64,000 bases of DNA from Brotaphodocola catenula (GCA_020686985.1 JAJEPU010000009.1:1-64000), one strand, 5' to 3'. Numbered from the stretch's first letter, positions 1-9,276 are shown. Numbers and translations: made by a program. The notes: generated by a model from the letters alone, not told the origin.

Positions 1-628
1 ACCGTTCTACTGTTGTTTGGTTTGTTTTTGTTCTGAATTTCTCAATTCAAAGATGTCTTTACCAAAAGACTCTTTTTATAAGAATTTTCAGGGTTTTAAA
101 CACTGTTCAATCTTTCATTTTCAAGGTTCAGTTTTTGTTTCTCGCTTGCCTCTTTCGAAACAGCTCATATATTATATCAATCTGATTCGTTTTTGTCAAG
201 CACTTTTTTATTTTGTTTTGAAGCTTTTCAACTTCCTTGTCGTCTGTGTTTCAACAGCAACTTTTATATCATATCATGTTGTTGCCGATCTGTCAATAAG
301 TTTTTTATTTTTTTCTGATCTTTTGTTTTGATCAGTGCCCCTGTTTTCAGGGGCGAGGATTATAATATCACACCCATAAACAAACGTCAAGCACTTTTTT
401 CATTTTTTTCTGACTTTCATGTTTTTTCTGTTTTTCTATACTTTACCTTGAAATCGCAAATACCTCGATTGTCTCGATGATTATCTCAATGATTGTCTCG
501 ATCAAACCATTGTCTTCCTCAACTGACTCGAAAGGACTTTCCTGGATCAAAGCACAAAGGACAGAGAGGAGGAACCTGGTCCATGATTCCTGTCAACTCT
601 TATCTGCTCATCCGACTCACTGTACTTC
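1..628. other. A+T-rich gene-free left edge
   Basis: I see no convincing gene here. A 104-codon open frame on the plus strand is compositionally T-rich, has no ribosome site and looks like chance. The stretch contains a short GC hairpin (GCCCCT/AGGGGC, about 338-353) with no T-run on either side, and the 12-base tandem repeat listed separately. It lies downstream of the cyclase gene, so it may hold that gene's transcript end; no clear terminator is visible. Confidence 0.5.
467..502. repeat. Three tandem 12-bp repeats
   Basis: Three head-to-tail copies of a 12-mer lie without spacing: GATTGTCTCGAT, GATTATCTCAAT, GATTGTCTCGAT. The first and third are identical and the middle one differs at two positions. 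The tract sits in the non-coding region 126 bases beyond the end of the cyclase gene. Function unknown. Confidence 0.8.
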
Positions 629-3120
629 CTATGCCTTCTTGTAATCCCTGATTGCGCCCTTTGTACTGTGCTTCACCTCATACATTGCACTGTCGGAATA
701 GATTTTCAGCTGTTCATACTCGGTGCTGTCCTTCGGATACCACGCTACACCTCCAGAAAGTTGCAGTGACAATTTCCTTCCATCCGGAAGATCCAGAGAT
801 GCCTCCCGAATCTTCTCCTTGAGAATCTCAATCTTCTCCCGAACCTCTTCCTCCGTCTCATATCCATAGAGAAAGATCTGGAACTCATCACCAGACTGTC
901 TTGATACAATGCTTTTCTCCAGCACTGAACTCTGAAAACAATGTGCCGCCGTTTTCAAATATCGATCTCCAAACTCATGTCCGTAGGTATCGTTGACAAA
1001 CTTAAGCTCATCCATATCGATCATCAAAAGAGCCGCTGTTTTCAGCACGGTTGCTCCCTGATCAAAGAGCTGTTGCATTTTTCTCAAGAATGCACGGCGA
1101 TTCAAAATACCAGTCAGCAAATCATGATCGCGCTCAAATTCAATGTTCTTGCGCTCAAGCGTCGTGTCCGTGACATCTTCCACCACTCCGATGCAGCGGT
1201 TTCCATCATCGCTGAGCGTCATCCGGACGTAGCGTACAGATGTTGGGTTTTCTTTCTGTGCCACTCCCACACGGTTTCTCTCCGTCGATTTTTCCGCACT
1301 TGTCTCTGCCTTTGATTCCCCGGCTATCTCTGATCCCTTTCTTTGCAGAACCGGAATTTTGTAAATGCGCTCCTGACGCTTTTTCTCATCGATATATTGT
1401 CTGGAATTTCTTCTATATGGTTCAAGGTCCTTTATGATTCTCTCAAACTCTTGAATCGTCAGATCCTCGCTGATCTCCCTGTCTATCTCAAACATTTCAA
1501 AGAACTTGTCTGTGAGAAAGACACTGTTTTCCTCACGGTTTGTCTCAAACAGCGCAATCGGAACGCTCGTCATATTGATGATATGAGCGATTCTCTCCGC
1601 CTCATAGAACATTTCCTGGTTCAAATCCTCCAGTTTTTCCGCGAGCAGATCAATCTCACGGATGCCTGTCCGGTCAAATTGAATTCCAACCGACGGGCGT
1701 GCACTCTGCACATTTCTTGTCAGATGAGAAATCGGGTGTGAGATCATCGAACTGATCAACGCTCCTCCGGCAATACCGACCCCCATCATCAGAAGAACCG
1801 CTCGAATCAGGACCTGGATCACTCGGTTGGAAAAGACGAAGAGATCTTTTGTCTCCGCTGCCCCGATCAGTGCCCACCGCTGATTGCTGAATGCCGTATT
1901 TCTATTGTAGAGATTGAGATACTCGACATCGCAGTAGATCTTCTTTCCCTGCTCATTCTCAATCAGCGTGTCATCGCCATCCCAGACAATCGTCCAGCTG
2001 TCATTTTCCTTCAAAACCTGATTGTACAGAGGACCATTTACCATTGCGCGATAAAATACGCCATCGTCCTCATTTTCCGCACCAAGAAGATACAAGCCCG
2101 CATTTCCATTCAAAAGCTCTCTCGACGGAATCAGTGTCTTGAGATAATCGATCGTGAGATCTATGCCCAGAACTCCGTAAACTCTGCCCGTCGGAAGAAC
2201 CAACGGCACAGAATAGGAAATCACATCCTTCTCCTCCCGGTCAAGCCTGTGTGACAGACTCCAATAGCCAAGATCGGAAACTGCCATTTTCTGAGGATTT
2301 TGAGTCTCAAGGGCCGTCTGATACGGTTCGTAGAAGTAGGCATCATATTTTCCATTTTCTCCAAACGAAAACTGCGGTTCCCAGAGTTTCCCAAGAGAAA
2401 TATTCAGGGTTTTACGATCTCCGCCGGTGCATATTTCAAAATCAGATCCTCATTTCGATCAGAAGGACGCGCATCCGGATCATAATCGCGAATATAAATT
2501 CCCGGCTTATCTTTATAAATCCCCTGATTTTCAGACTCTCGAAGATCATCGGTATTTAAAATCAAAAACGCACCCGTCACCTCATTGTTTCGCATCAGGT
2601 CAATCAGAAGTGGGGCAGACCGGCGCAGAAGTGGAAGTGCCTCCGCAGAGCCGTCATCCAGCGTATCCCATGAGATTTTTCCCATGAGAAGCAGATCTGA
2701 GGTGATTCCATTGATTGAGGAAACGGTATCCGACACATCCGACCAGCGCAAAAGCATCTTTCTCTCCAGATAACTCTTTCGATTGATGACACGCTCTTTT
2801 AAAATCGCCTTTTCATTTTGCTCCATGTAGGAGATCAGATCTCCGCCGAAAATCATTCCCGCAAAGATCGCCACCTCCGCCGAGACAAGCAGAATCATCG
2901 GAAGCAGAAGTTTCAAAAGAACAGGAATGTTCTTCGGGGTATTTGGATTTTTCGTCGTTCCTGTTTTTTTCTCTCTTATTCTTTTCTCTTTTATTCTTTT
3001 CTCTTGTACTTCTTTCTGCTTTATCGCTTTTTCTTTCGTTTCCTCTACTGTTTCCTCTACTATTTTCTCTGTATTTTCATCTGTCTTTTCATCTGTGCTT
3101 CTGTTTTCGTCTTCACTCAT
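629..3120 (-). pseudogene. Membrane sensor diguanylate cyclase (frameshifted)
   Basis: One gene is split in two frames: 3120-2404 (238 codons) and an open frame down to 629 that continues upstream past its first Met to about 2403. Restoring one A in the AAAA run near 2410 joins them into about 830 residues. In order: a Lys/Glu-rich cytoplasmic N-terminus (1-60), a membrane helix (66-91), a dCACHE-like extracellular domain spanning the break, a second membrane helix followed by HAMP, a PAS-like segment, and a C-terminal GGDEF domain with signature RQSGDEF. The SGDEF variant retains the residues needed for c-di-GMP synthesis, but no RxxD inhibitory site is seen upstream of it. The start overlaps the lipoprotein stop (ATGA), so the two are translationally coupled. 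The break may be a real inactivation, phase variation in a homopolymer or a sequencing error; the otherwise clean frame favours a recent event or an error. Confidence 0.82.
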
Positions 3121-4574
3121 TTTATCAGATTCTCCAGCTGTGTTTTTACAGATTGATACCAGTTTTCAAACCAGTCATCACTCACAAAACTCTCCGTTGC
3201 TTCCTCCAGACTCATACCATTTCGCAGGCGCTCCAAAACAACCTGTCGATCCGCCGTTGCCCGGTCTGACATTGAATACTGCAAGACATTTCTCGCATCC
3301 GTTCCATTTTCAAATGCCGGCATCGTATAATGCTGATTGTGGTTGATCGTGTTTACCGCCGCACGAAGAACCGGAAGATTCGTGGACTCCTCCCCCATCT
3401 CCGAACAGATCCAATCGACGTTGTTTGCCTCTTTGGTGACCGGAAGATAGCCGGAGGTCACTGCAAACTGAATATTTCGATCATCCTGAGTAAACCATTT
3501 TAAAAACTCAATCGAGGCATAGATCGATTTTTCGTCCGTCTTCGTGACAACCATTCCGGCTCCCTGCTGAACGGCAAAATTCTCTGAATTTTCAAATCGC
3601 GGACACTCCAGTGCCTCTAACTCAATCGGATACCTCTCATTGTCGCTTAAAATTACCTCTTCCGGGAAGAAACTGCTTCCCGAAGAAGAACCAACAAAGG
3701 CGATCAGATTGCCTGTCTTGATGTCATCACTTCGGAATCTCCCGGATGCCCCGAAATATCCCTTCACAAACGGAATATAAAAATTGTCCCAAATCTTGCG
3801 CATCACATCATAATCAAAATTCAGGGTAACCTTTTCATCTTTTATCGAAAAGATCTCCACTCCGAGCTGACGCGCACCGGTCAAAATATAATTTGCCATT
3901 GCATCTCTTCCGAAAAAAGCCTTTCCGTCATTCGCTTCCGGTGTGAGACTGTCCGTCCACTCATAATACTCCTGCGCCGTCCGTGTGATTCCCTCGATCG
4001 TCTTTAAATCATCCATACTCGCGCCTGTGCTCTCTGCGAACCGATCCCAGTCGGTCTTATTCAGCATAAACACCTCTGTGGACTTCGCAATCGGAAAAAT
4101 CTTCAGGCTTCCATCATTTGAGAAAGCGCCCTCCTCCAGATAACTCTCCACAAAACGGCTCTGCTCTTTCTCGGACAGATACGGGCGAATGTCAACGACG
4201 TAGCCAAGCTGATCAACTGCGTAAGCCGTATCGGCATAGGCTGCAAAAATATTGGGCAGTTCACTTGCGCCAACCTTGCGTTTCACTGCATCGAGCACAT
4301 TGCTCTCCAGCTCATTGACATTTCCCATGCTGTAAGCATCCACATAGATTCCCTGTTTCTCACCCTCCGTCTCATTAAACTCTTCGACCAGATCCTCAAA
4401 CGCCTGCATCTGAGCGCCATTGTAGTAATTCCACACGGTAATCGTCACCGGATGCTTGGGATCTGGTTTCTCAACCTCTTTTCCCTCTCCAATCTGTCCC
4501 ATACTGCAGCCGGTCAAAAGCAGTCCGGTCGCGAACAAAATTCCACATGCCCACCTTTTGCAAATTCTTCTCAT
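3117..4574 (-). CDS. Extracellular solute-binding lipoprotein (family 1)
   Basis: ABC-type solute-binding protein anchored outside the membrane. The chosen start (ATG at 4574) has GGTGGG six bases upstream and gives a lipoprotein signal peptide with lipobox LLTGC, Cys at residue 23. The mature protein begins with a charged linker and then the family-1 pattern (VTITVWNYYNGAQMQAFEDL), as in sugar-binding proteins; length 485 aa is normal. No permease or ATPase gene is adjacent. Instead its stop overlaps the ATG of a CACHE-GGDEF cyclase, which suggests (inference) that it delivers a ligand signal to the cyclase's extracellular domain rather than feeding a transporter. The ligand is unknown. An alternative start at 4604 adds ten residues but lacks a good ribosome site. 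Confidence 0.88.
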   Translation of the reverse strand: MRRICKRWACGILFATGLLLTGCSMGQIGEGKEVEKPDPKHPVTITVWNYYNGAQMQAFEDLVEEFNETEGEKQGIYVDAYSMGNVNELESNVLDAVKRKVGASELPNIFAAYADTAYAVDQLGYVVDIRPYLSEKEQSRFVESYLEEGAFSNDGSLKIFPIAKSTEVFMLNKTDWDRFAESTGASMDDLKTIEGITRTAQEYYEWTDSLTPEANDGKAFFGRDAMANYILTGARQLGVEIFSIKDEKVTLNFDYDVMRKIWDNFYIPFVKGYFGASGRFRSDDIKTGNLIAFVGSSSGSSFFPEEVILSDNERYPIELEALECPRFENSENFAVQQGAGMVVTKTDEKSIYASIEFLKWFTQDDRNIQFAVTSGYLPVTKEANNVDWICSEMGEESTNLPVLRAAVNTINHNQHYTMPAFENGTDARNVLQYSMSDRATADRQVVLERLRNGMSLEEATESFVSDDWFENWYQSVKTQLENLIK

Positions 4575-4639
4575 ATTTTCCCACCGCCTTTTGACGCCTT
4601 CCAAATATCCTCTACGATTTTACCTTTGAATATGCAAAA

Positions 4640-4672
4640 TGGGATCGGATTCTCTTCCAAAAGCCGATCCCA
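4640..4672 (-). promoter_or_regulatory. Terminator-like hairpin in the SBP leader
   Basis: A perfect 9-bp stem (TGGGATCGG/CCGATCCCA, 15-base loop) is followed on the minus strand by TTTTGCATATT. It sits between the promoter and the lipoprotein start, so it could act as an attenuator or as a transcript-stability element. The U-run is short, so intrinsic termination is only a possibility. Confidence 0.45.
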
Positions 4673-4708
4673 CATTCGCGGTCTATTTTCACAATGCTTC
4701 TATGTTTT

Positions 4709-4737
4709 AAATTATCAGAATATATTTGATCTGTCAA
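4709..4737 (-). promoter_or_regulatory. SigA-type promoter for the SBP-cyclase operon
   Basis: On the minus strand a consensus -35 TTGACA (4732-4737) is followed after exactly 17 bases by TAATTT (4709-4714). It lies about 135 bases upstream of the lipoprotein start, leaving a leader that contains the hairpin at 4640-4672. Confidence 0.65.
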
Positions 4738-4846
4738 GAAAATCTCCTCATTTTCCCGGTTTCTTGCCATCCGTCAGCCAATGCTCTGGATGTAAAAAAT
4801 AAAGCTCCAAACCGGGCACAATGATTTTGTTTCACCCTGTTTGTAA

Positions 4847-4885
4847 ATTGGAGTGTGTCCGAAAAATTCTCAGGCACACTCCAAT
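4847..4885 (-). terminator. Terminator of the cupin gene
   Basis: A perfect 11-bp inverted repeat (ATTGGAGTGTG/CACACTCCAAT) begins about 45 bases beyond the cupin stop. The plus-strand side is followed by TAAAAATG; on the minus strand the stem is preceded by A/T-rich sequence and followed by TTTACAAAC. It may work in both directions. Confidence 0.6.
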
Positions 4886-4930
4886 AAAAATGTTACAATC
4901 AAATTTTATTTTTGAAGAATTACAGAACTT

Positions 4931-5263
4931 TTATACGAAATCTTCTCTCATCGGATTAAAGATGTCGAGAAGGATTCCCGCCTTTTTGCAGATACAGCCG
5001 TGCACCACATCATTCATCTTGAGCATCGTGTCTCCCGTCTTTACGGTATGCTTCTCCCCATCAATATCAAACTCAAACTCTCCGCTGACCACATAGGTAA
5101 TCTGGGTGTGCGGATGGTGATGAAGTGCTCCGACTGCTCCCTCCTCAAATGTATTTTCGACACACATCAAATCCTTACTGTAAGCTAACACCCGGCGTGT
5201 CACTCCCTCGCCTGCCTGCTCCGGTTTTACATTCTGATGAAACACCCATCTCTGATCTAACAT
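4931..5263 (-). CDS. Small cupin-fold protein
   Basis: A 110-residue single-domain cupin. The start is placed at 5263 because GGAGGG lies seven bases upstream; the open frame extends further but without a ribosome site. Cupin motif 1 is visible as HHHPHTQITYVVSGEFEFDIDG, cited here only by its metal ligands: the HHHPH cluster and the downstream Glu. Motif 2 is the GDTMLKMNDVVHG stretch, with the last His. These residues would bind a divalent metal; the substrate is unknown, and small stand-alone cupins are often sugar- or aldehyde-binding or sensory. The gene is transcribed divergently from the hydrogenase operon, and a second cupin domain is found in the fusion gene near 9.5 kb. Confidence 0.8.
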   Translation of the reverse strand: MLDQRWVFHQNVKPEQAGEGVTRRVLAYSKDLMCVENTFEEGAVGALHHHPHTQITYVVSGEFEFDIDGEKHTVKTGDTMLKMNDVVHGCICKKAGILLDIFNPMREDFV

Positions 5264-5443
5264 TTCTTTCCCTCCGTATTTATTATTTGAAAAAAATTTG
5301 TCAGTTTTTCTCCCATTTTCTATTTTATCACGCATATCTCTCATTTTCTATGGCGTTTTTTGGGTTTTTATCGAGAACTTGTGCAATTTTTTTCTTTTTC
5401 TCCCGTTTAGTTTTTGACAATTAGTGCATTTTTCCTATTTTCA

Positions 5444-5479
5444 TGTTATACTCTTCTTACACTTGTTATTGAGAAACAA
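5444..5479 (+). promoter_or_regulatory. Extended -10 promoter and Rex-like palindrome of the hydrogenase operon
   Basis: TGTTATACT (5444-5452) is an extended -10 element. A TTGACA at 5414-5419 is too far upstream (27 bases) to pair with it. Immediately after the expected start point lies TTGTTATTGAGAAACAA (5463-5479), a palindrome with TTGTT/AACAA arms. It resembles the NADH-sensing Rex operator TTGTTAA-N4-TTAACAA, but its spacing is one base shorter. Rex control of hydrogenase genes is known in clostridia; here it is an inference from the pattern. Confidence 0.4.
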
Positions 5480-5621
5480 TTATGAAAACTTTTTCAAATC
5501 GTACAGATAAATAGAGTACCCATAAAAGAATCCATATGAGTATTAATATATGTAAAATTGTCAACTCGATAAATAGATAAATAAATGTGGTAATTATCAT
5601 ATAGAAACAGGAGAACATCAT

Positions 5622-7454
5622 ATGAGCCGATTAGAATTATTTACCCCAGGTAAAGACCAGTTGATGATCGAAAGTCTTTACAAAACTCTGGAACAGCGTA
5701 TTGTTGCCAGCCCACCCGGTCTCTGCCCAGTCGATATGACGCGAGCATTTATCGAGATGTGTCATGCACAGACCTGCGGAAAATGCACTCCTTGCCGTGT
5801 TGGACTTCTCCAACTCAAACACATGCTGACCGACGTTCTCAACGGCGAAGCAGATTACGATACGCTTGACCTGATTGAGGAGACTGCTGCTTCGATCATG
5901 CAGACTGCGGACTGTGCGATCGGTTTTGAGGCAGCGCGCATGGTATGGCGTGTTTCCCATACCTGCCGAGATGATTTTGAGGGACATATCCGCAACAAGC
6001 GCTGTACCTGCATGACTTCTCAGCCTGTTCCGTGTGTTGCGCTCTGCCCGGCTCATGTTGATATCCCGGGTTATATTGCTCTCGTTCACGCCGGACGATA
6101 TGCAGATGCGATTCAGCTGATCCGCAAGGACAACCCGTTCCCGGCAACCTGTGGATTTATCTGCGAGCATCCGTGTGAGGCACGCTGTCGTCGAAACATG
6201 GTCGACACTTCCGTCAATATCCGCGGTTTAAAGCGCGCTGCCTCCGACCTTGCAGGAACCGTTCCACCGCCACCATGTGCTCCGTCGACCGGAAAGAAAG
6301 TCGCAATCGTCGGTGCCGGTCCGTCCGGACTTGCCTCCGCTTACTATCTTCAGCTGATGGGACACCAGGTCACCGTTCTTGAGATGCTTCCGAAACTCGG
6401 CGGTATGCTCCGCTACGGCATCCCGAACTACCGTCTGCCGAAAGATCAGCTTGAGAGGGATACCGACGCAATCCTTGCAACCGGAGTCAAGGTCATTCAC
6501 AATGTAAAGATCGGTATGGACGTCAAACTCGACGACCTCCGAAGAGACTACGATGCGGTTCTGATTACCATTGGTGCTTCCACCGATAAGAAACTCGGTC
6601 TGCCAAACGAGGACGCACCGGGAATCATGTCTGCCGTCGGTTTCCTCAGAAATGTAAGCCTTGGAAATAACATCGACTTAACCGGTCAGGATGTTGCCGT
6701 TGTCGGCGGTGGAAACGTTTCGATGGACGCTGTCCGCACCGCAGTCCGTCTCGGCGCAAAGAAGGTCAGCATTGTTTACCGTCGCCGTACTGTGGATATG
6801 ACGGCTCTGCCGGCTGAGATCGAAGCTGCCATCGCGGAAGGCGTTGAACTCAAAACACTCGTTGCTCCTGCCGGAATTGAACTTGACGAGAGCGGCCATG
6901 TCAGCGGTCTTCGCGTTACCCCGCAGATGATCAGCAAGATCAAAGACGGTCGTGCTTCCGTGACTGCAAGCGGTGCAGAGGAATACGTGATCCCGTGCCA
7001 GACTCTGATCGTCGCAATCGGTCAGAACATCGAGACCAGCCACTATCAGGAATCCGGAATTCCGGTTGAGCGCGGTAAGATCGTCACACTCCCGAACGGC
7101 GGATTCAATGGAATCCCTGATGTATTTGCAGGCGGTGACTGTGCATCCGGTCCGGCGACGGTTATCAAGGCAATCGCTGCTGCAAAGGTAACTGCCGCAA
7201 ACATCGACGAATACCTCGGCTATCACCACGACATCACCTGTGATGTCGAGATCCCGGAACCGGAAATCAGTGATCCGACCCCGTGCGGACGCGTGGAACT
7301 GACTGAGCGGGAAGCATGTGAGCGAAAGAACGATTTTGATGCAGTCGAAAACTGCATGAGCGAAAAAGAAATTGCACAGGAATCCGGACGTTGCCTCCGC
7401 TGTGACCATTTCGGCTTCGGAATCTTTAAAGGAGGACGTGAGAGATTATGGTAA
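5622..7454 (+). CDS. NuoF-like/GltD-like FAD-dependent oxidoreductase, hydrogenase partner
   Basis: Cytoplasmic iron-sulfur flavoprotein of 610 aa. Residues 1-130 resemble the C-terminal iron-sulfur part of NuoF/HydB (CGKCTPCR near 52-59, then a fourth Cys in DCAIGF). The rest is a glutamate-synthase small-subunit (GltD/NfnB-like) module: the Cys-rich CPAHVDIPGYI and CGFICEHPCEARCRR segments, an FAD site GAGPSG near 228 and an NAD(P) site GGGNVSMDA near 361. A last Cys pair (RCLRC) lies at the C-terminus. It overlaps the downstream [FeFe]-hydrogenase gene by 7 bases with GGAGG placed for the hydrogenase start. I infer that it passes electrons between NAD(P)H and the hydrogenase or ferredoxin, possibly by flavin-based bifurcation. 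True HydB flavin/NADH-site motifs (the GxGxxGRGG type) are absent, so the nicotinamide site is the GltD one. Confidence 0.85.
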   Translation: MSRLELFTPGKDQLMIESLYKTLEQRIVASPPGLCPVDMTRAFIEMCHAQTCGKCTPCRVGLLQLKHMLTDVLNGEADYDTLDLIEETAASIMQTADCAIGFEAARMVWRVSHTCRDDFEGHIRNKRCTCMTSQPVPCVALCPAHVDIPGYIALVHAGRYADAIQLIRKDNPFPATCGFICEHPCEARCRRNMVDTSVNIRGLKRAASDLAGTVPPPPCAPSTGKKVAIVGAGPSGLASAYYLQLMGHQVTVLEMLPKLGGMLRYGIPNYRLPKDQLERDTDAILATGVKVIHNVKIGMDVKLDDLRRDYDAVLITIGASTDKKLGLPNEDAPGIMSAVGFLRNVSLGNNIDLTGQDVAVVGGGNVSMDAVRTAVRLGAKKVSIVYRRRTVDMTALPAEIEAAIAEGVELKTLVAPAGIELDESGHVSGLRVTPQMISKIKDGRASVTASGAEEYVIPCQTLIVAIGQNIETSHYQESGIPVERGKIVTLPNGGFNGIPDVFAGGDCASGPATVIKAIAAAKVTAANIDEYLGYHHDITCDVEIPEPEISDPTPCGRVELTEREACERKNDFDAVENCMSEKEIAQESGRCLRCDHFGFGIFKGGRERLW

Positions 7455-9241
7455 ACTTAACGATTGACAGACATCCGATTTCTGTGCAGGAAGGTACAAC
7501 CCTGATGGAGGCAGCTGCTACACTCGGCATCAACATCCCACATCTTTGTTACTGGAAAGACTTAAACGACATCGGTGCCTGCCGTGTCTGTGTGGTGGAG
7601 GTCGAGGGAAAAGAACGCCTGCTGACTGCGTGTAACACCAAAGTTGCAGAGGGCATGGTCGTCTACACCAACAGCCCGAAGGTACGCCTTGACCGCCGTC
7701 TGACAGTTCAGATGATCCTCTCCCAGCACGACTGCAAGTGTGCAACCTGCGTGCGAAGCGGAAACTGCCCGCTCCAGAAGATTGCAAACGATCTGAACAT
7801 TCAGGAATGCTGTTTTGGAGAGCGTCTTGAGAAACAGCCGTGGGATAAGACATTCCCGCTGATCCGCGATTCTGAAAAGTGCATCAAGTGCATGCGCTGT
7901 ATCCAGGTCTGCGACAAGATTCAGAGCCTTGACATCTGGGATCTCGAGGGAACCGGTGCCCGCTCCACAATCAATGTCACCTGCAACCGCACGATCCGCG
8001 AGGCAGACTGTGCGCTCTGCGGTCAGTGTATCACGCACTGCCCGACCGGCGCACTCAGAGAGCGCGATGATACTGAGAAACTCTGGCGTGCCCTCGCCGA
8101 CCCGAACCGCATTGTCGTCGTTCAGGTTGCCCCGGCTGTCCGTGCTGCATGGGGTGAGGGACTCGGTCTCTCCCGTCAGGAAGCTACGATTGGAAAAGTC
8201 TTTGATGCCCTGAGAAAAATGGGGGCCGACTATGTATTTGATACCACGTTCTCCGCTGACCTGACAATCATGGAGGAAGCAAACGAACTTCTTGAGCGCA
8301 TGCAGAAAGGCGAGCTCGGCGGTCGTCCGATGTTCACCTCCTGCTGTCCGGGATGGATTCGCTTTGTAAAGAGTGAATTCCCGCAGTTTGTTCCTCAGCT
8401 CTCAACCGCCAAGTCCCCGATGCAAATGTTCGGCGCTGTGATGAAATCCTACTTTGCCGATCAGCTCGGAAAGAAGCCGGAGGACATTTTCTCCGTCGCT
8501 GTGATGCCGTGTCTTGCAAAGAAGGGCGAGGCAGAGATGGAGCTCTACTATGAGGAGTATGCCGGTCACGATACTGACTGCGTTATCACAACGAGAGAGC
8601 TCGTCCGCATGATCCGCGGTGCAAACATTCTCCCGGCACTGCTCAAGGATGTTGAGCCTGACCGCCTCTTCCACGACGGTTCCGGTGCCGGTGTGATTTT
8701 CGGCGCTACGGGAGGTGTTATGGAGGCTGCTCTGCGAACCGCTTACTTCTCGATCATGGGAAAGAACTGTGAGCCGGATGCATTTGAAAATGTCCGCGCT
8801 TCTTCTGATAGCAAGGGGCTGACCGAGGCAGAATTCAACTTAAACGGTCGTCAGCTGAAAATTGCGGCAGTCAGCGGACTCGCGAACACCCGCGCACTCC
8901 TGACCGCAATCGAGCGCGGAGAGAAACAGTATGATTTCGTCGAAGTCATGGCATGCCCGGGCGGCTGCGTCGGCGGTGGCGGACAGCCTCAGCACGACGG
9001 ATATGAGATGGCATATGAGCGTGGTCAGAACCTGTACTTCCTAGACCGAAATGCCAGCATCCGCTACTCACACATGAACCCGGATGTCTGGGATCTGTAC
9101 AACAACTTCTTCGAGAAGCCGTTGAGCCACAAGGCGCATATGCTTCTCCACACCGATCACTACCGCTGGCAGATGCCTTTAAGCCCGCGCCGTGATCGAA
9201 ACGGTCATGTAATCAACCCGAACATCCGACTTCAGGGATAA
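7448..9241 (+). CDS. hydA: [FeFe]-hydrogenase, multi-cluster catalytic subunit
   Basis: Catalyses reversible reduction of protons to H2 in the cytoplasm. The 597-aa protein has the full M3-type layout. It starts with an N-terminal [2Fe-2S] ferredoxin domain (Cys set around residues 35-60), then a His-Cys3 cluster (HDCKCATCVRSGNC). Two [4Fe-4S] motifs follow (CIKCMRCIQVC and CALCGQCITHC). All three H-cluster signatures are intact: TSCCPGW, MPCLAKKGE and MACPGGCVGGGG. Start ATG at 7448 has GGAGG about 12 bases upstream. It is the second gene of a tight operon with the GltD-like flavoprotein, which probably supplies NAD(P)H- or ferredoxin-derived electrons. Maturases HydEFG are not in the window. 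A short C-terminal extension after the active-site domain (RYSHMNPDVWDLYNNF) is usual for this family. Confidence 0.96.
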   Translation: MVNLTIDRHPISVQEGTTLMEAAATLGINIPHLCYWKDLNDIGACRVCVVEVEGKERLLTACNTKVAEGMVVYTNSPKVRLDRRLTVQMILSQHDCKCATCVRSGNCPLQKIANDLNIQECCFGERLEKQPWDKTFPLIRDSEKCIKCMRCIQVCDKIQSLDIWDLEGTGARSTINVTCNRTIREADCALCGQCITHCPTGALRERDDTEKLWRALADPNRIVVVQVAPAVRAAWGEGLGLSRQEATIGKVFDALRKMGADYVFDTTFSADLTIMEEANELLERMQKGELGGRPMFTSCCPGWIRFVKSEFPQFVPQLSTAKSPMQMFGAVMKSYFADQLGKKPEDIFSVAVMPCLAKKGEAEMELYYEEYAGHDTDCVITTRELVRMIRGANILPALLKDVEPDRLFHDGSGAGVIFGATGGVMEAALRTAYFSIMGKNCEPDAFENVRASSDSKGLTEAEFNLNGRQLKIAAVSGLANTRALLTAIERGEKQYDFVEVMACPGGCVGGGGQPQHDGYEMAYERGQNLYFLDRNASIRYSHMNPDVWDLYNNFFEKPLSHKAHMLLHTDHYRWQMPLSPRRDRNGHVINPNIRLQG

Positions 9242-9250
9242 TGTTTCAGG

Positions 9251-9276
9251 CATAAAAAAGAATGTGCCTTGGCACA
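9251..9276 (+). repeat. Repeat copy 1: palindrome next to a terminator
   Basis: CATA followed by AAAAAGAATGTGCCTTGGCA and CA. The same sequence, with two substitutions and one inserted C, occurs at 27398-27424 beside another terminator. TGTGCC/GGCACA forms a small palindrome. Confidence 0.6.

Noticed and set aside
17-331. Possible small plus-strand protein of 104 residues at the left edge
   Set aside because: T-rich, Phe/Leu/Ser composition typical of random A+T-rich DNA, no ribosome site, no recognisable motif.
2395-2420. Programmed -1 frameshift in the cyclase
   Set aside because: GTA AAA CCC TGA does not form a good X-XXY-YYZ heptamer for re-pairing of the A-site tRNA, and no downstream stem was found; a simple indel is more likely.
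5414-5452. TTGACA and TATACT as one promoter before the hydrogenase operon
   Set aside because: Spacing is 27 bases, far from 17; the extended -10 (TGTTATACT) is more likely to act without this -35.
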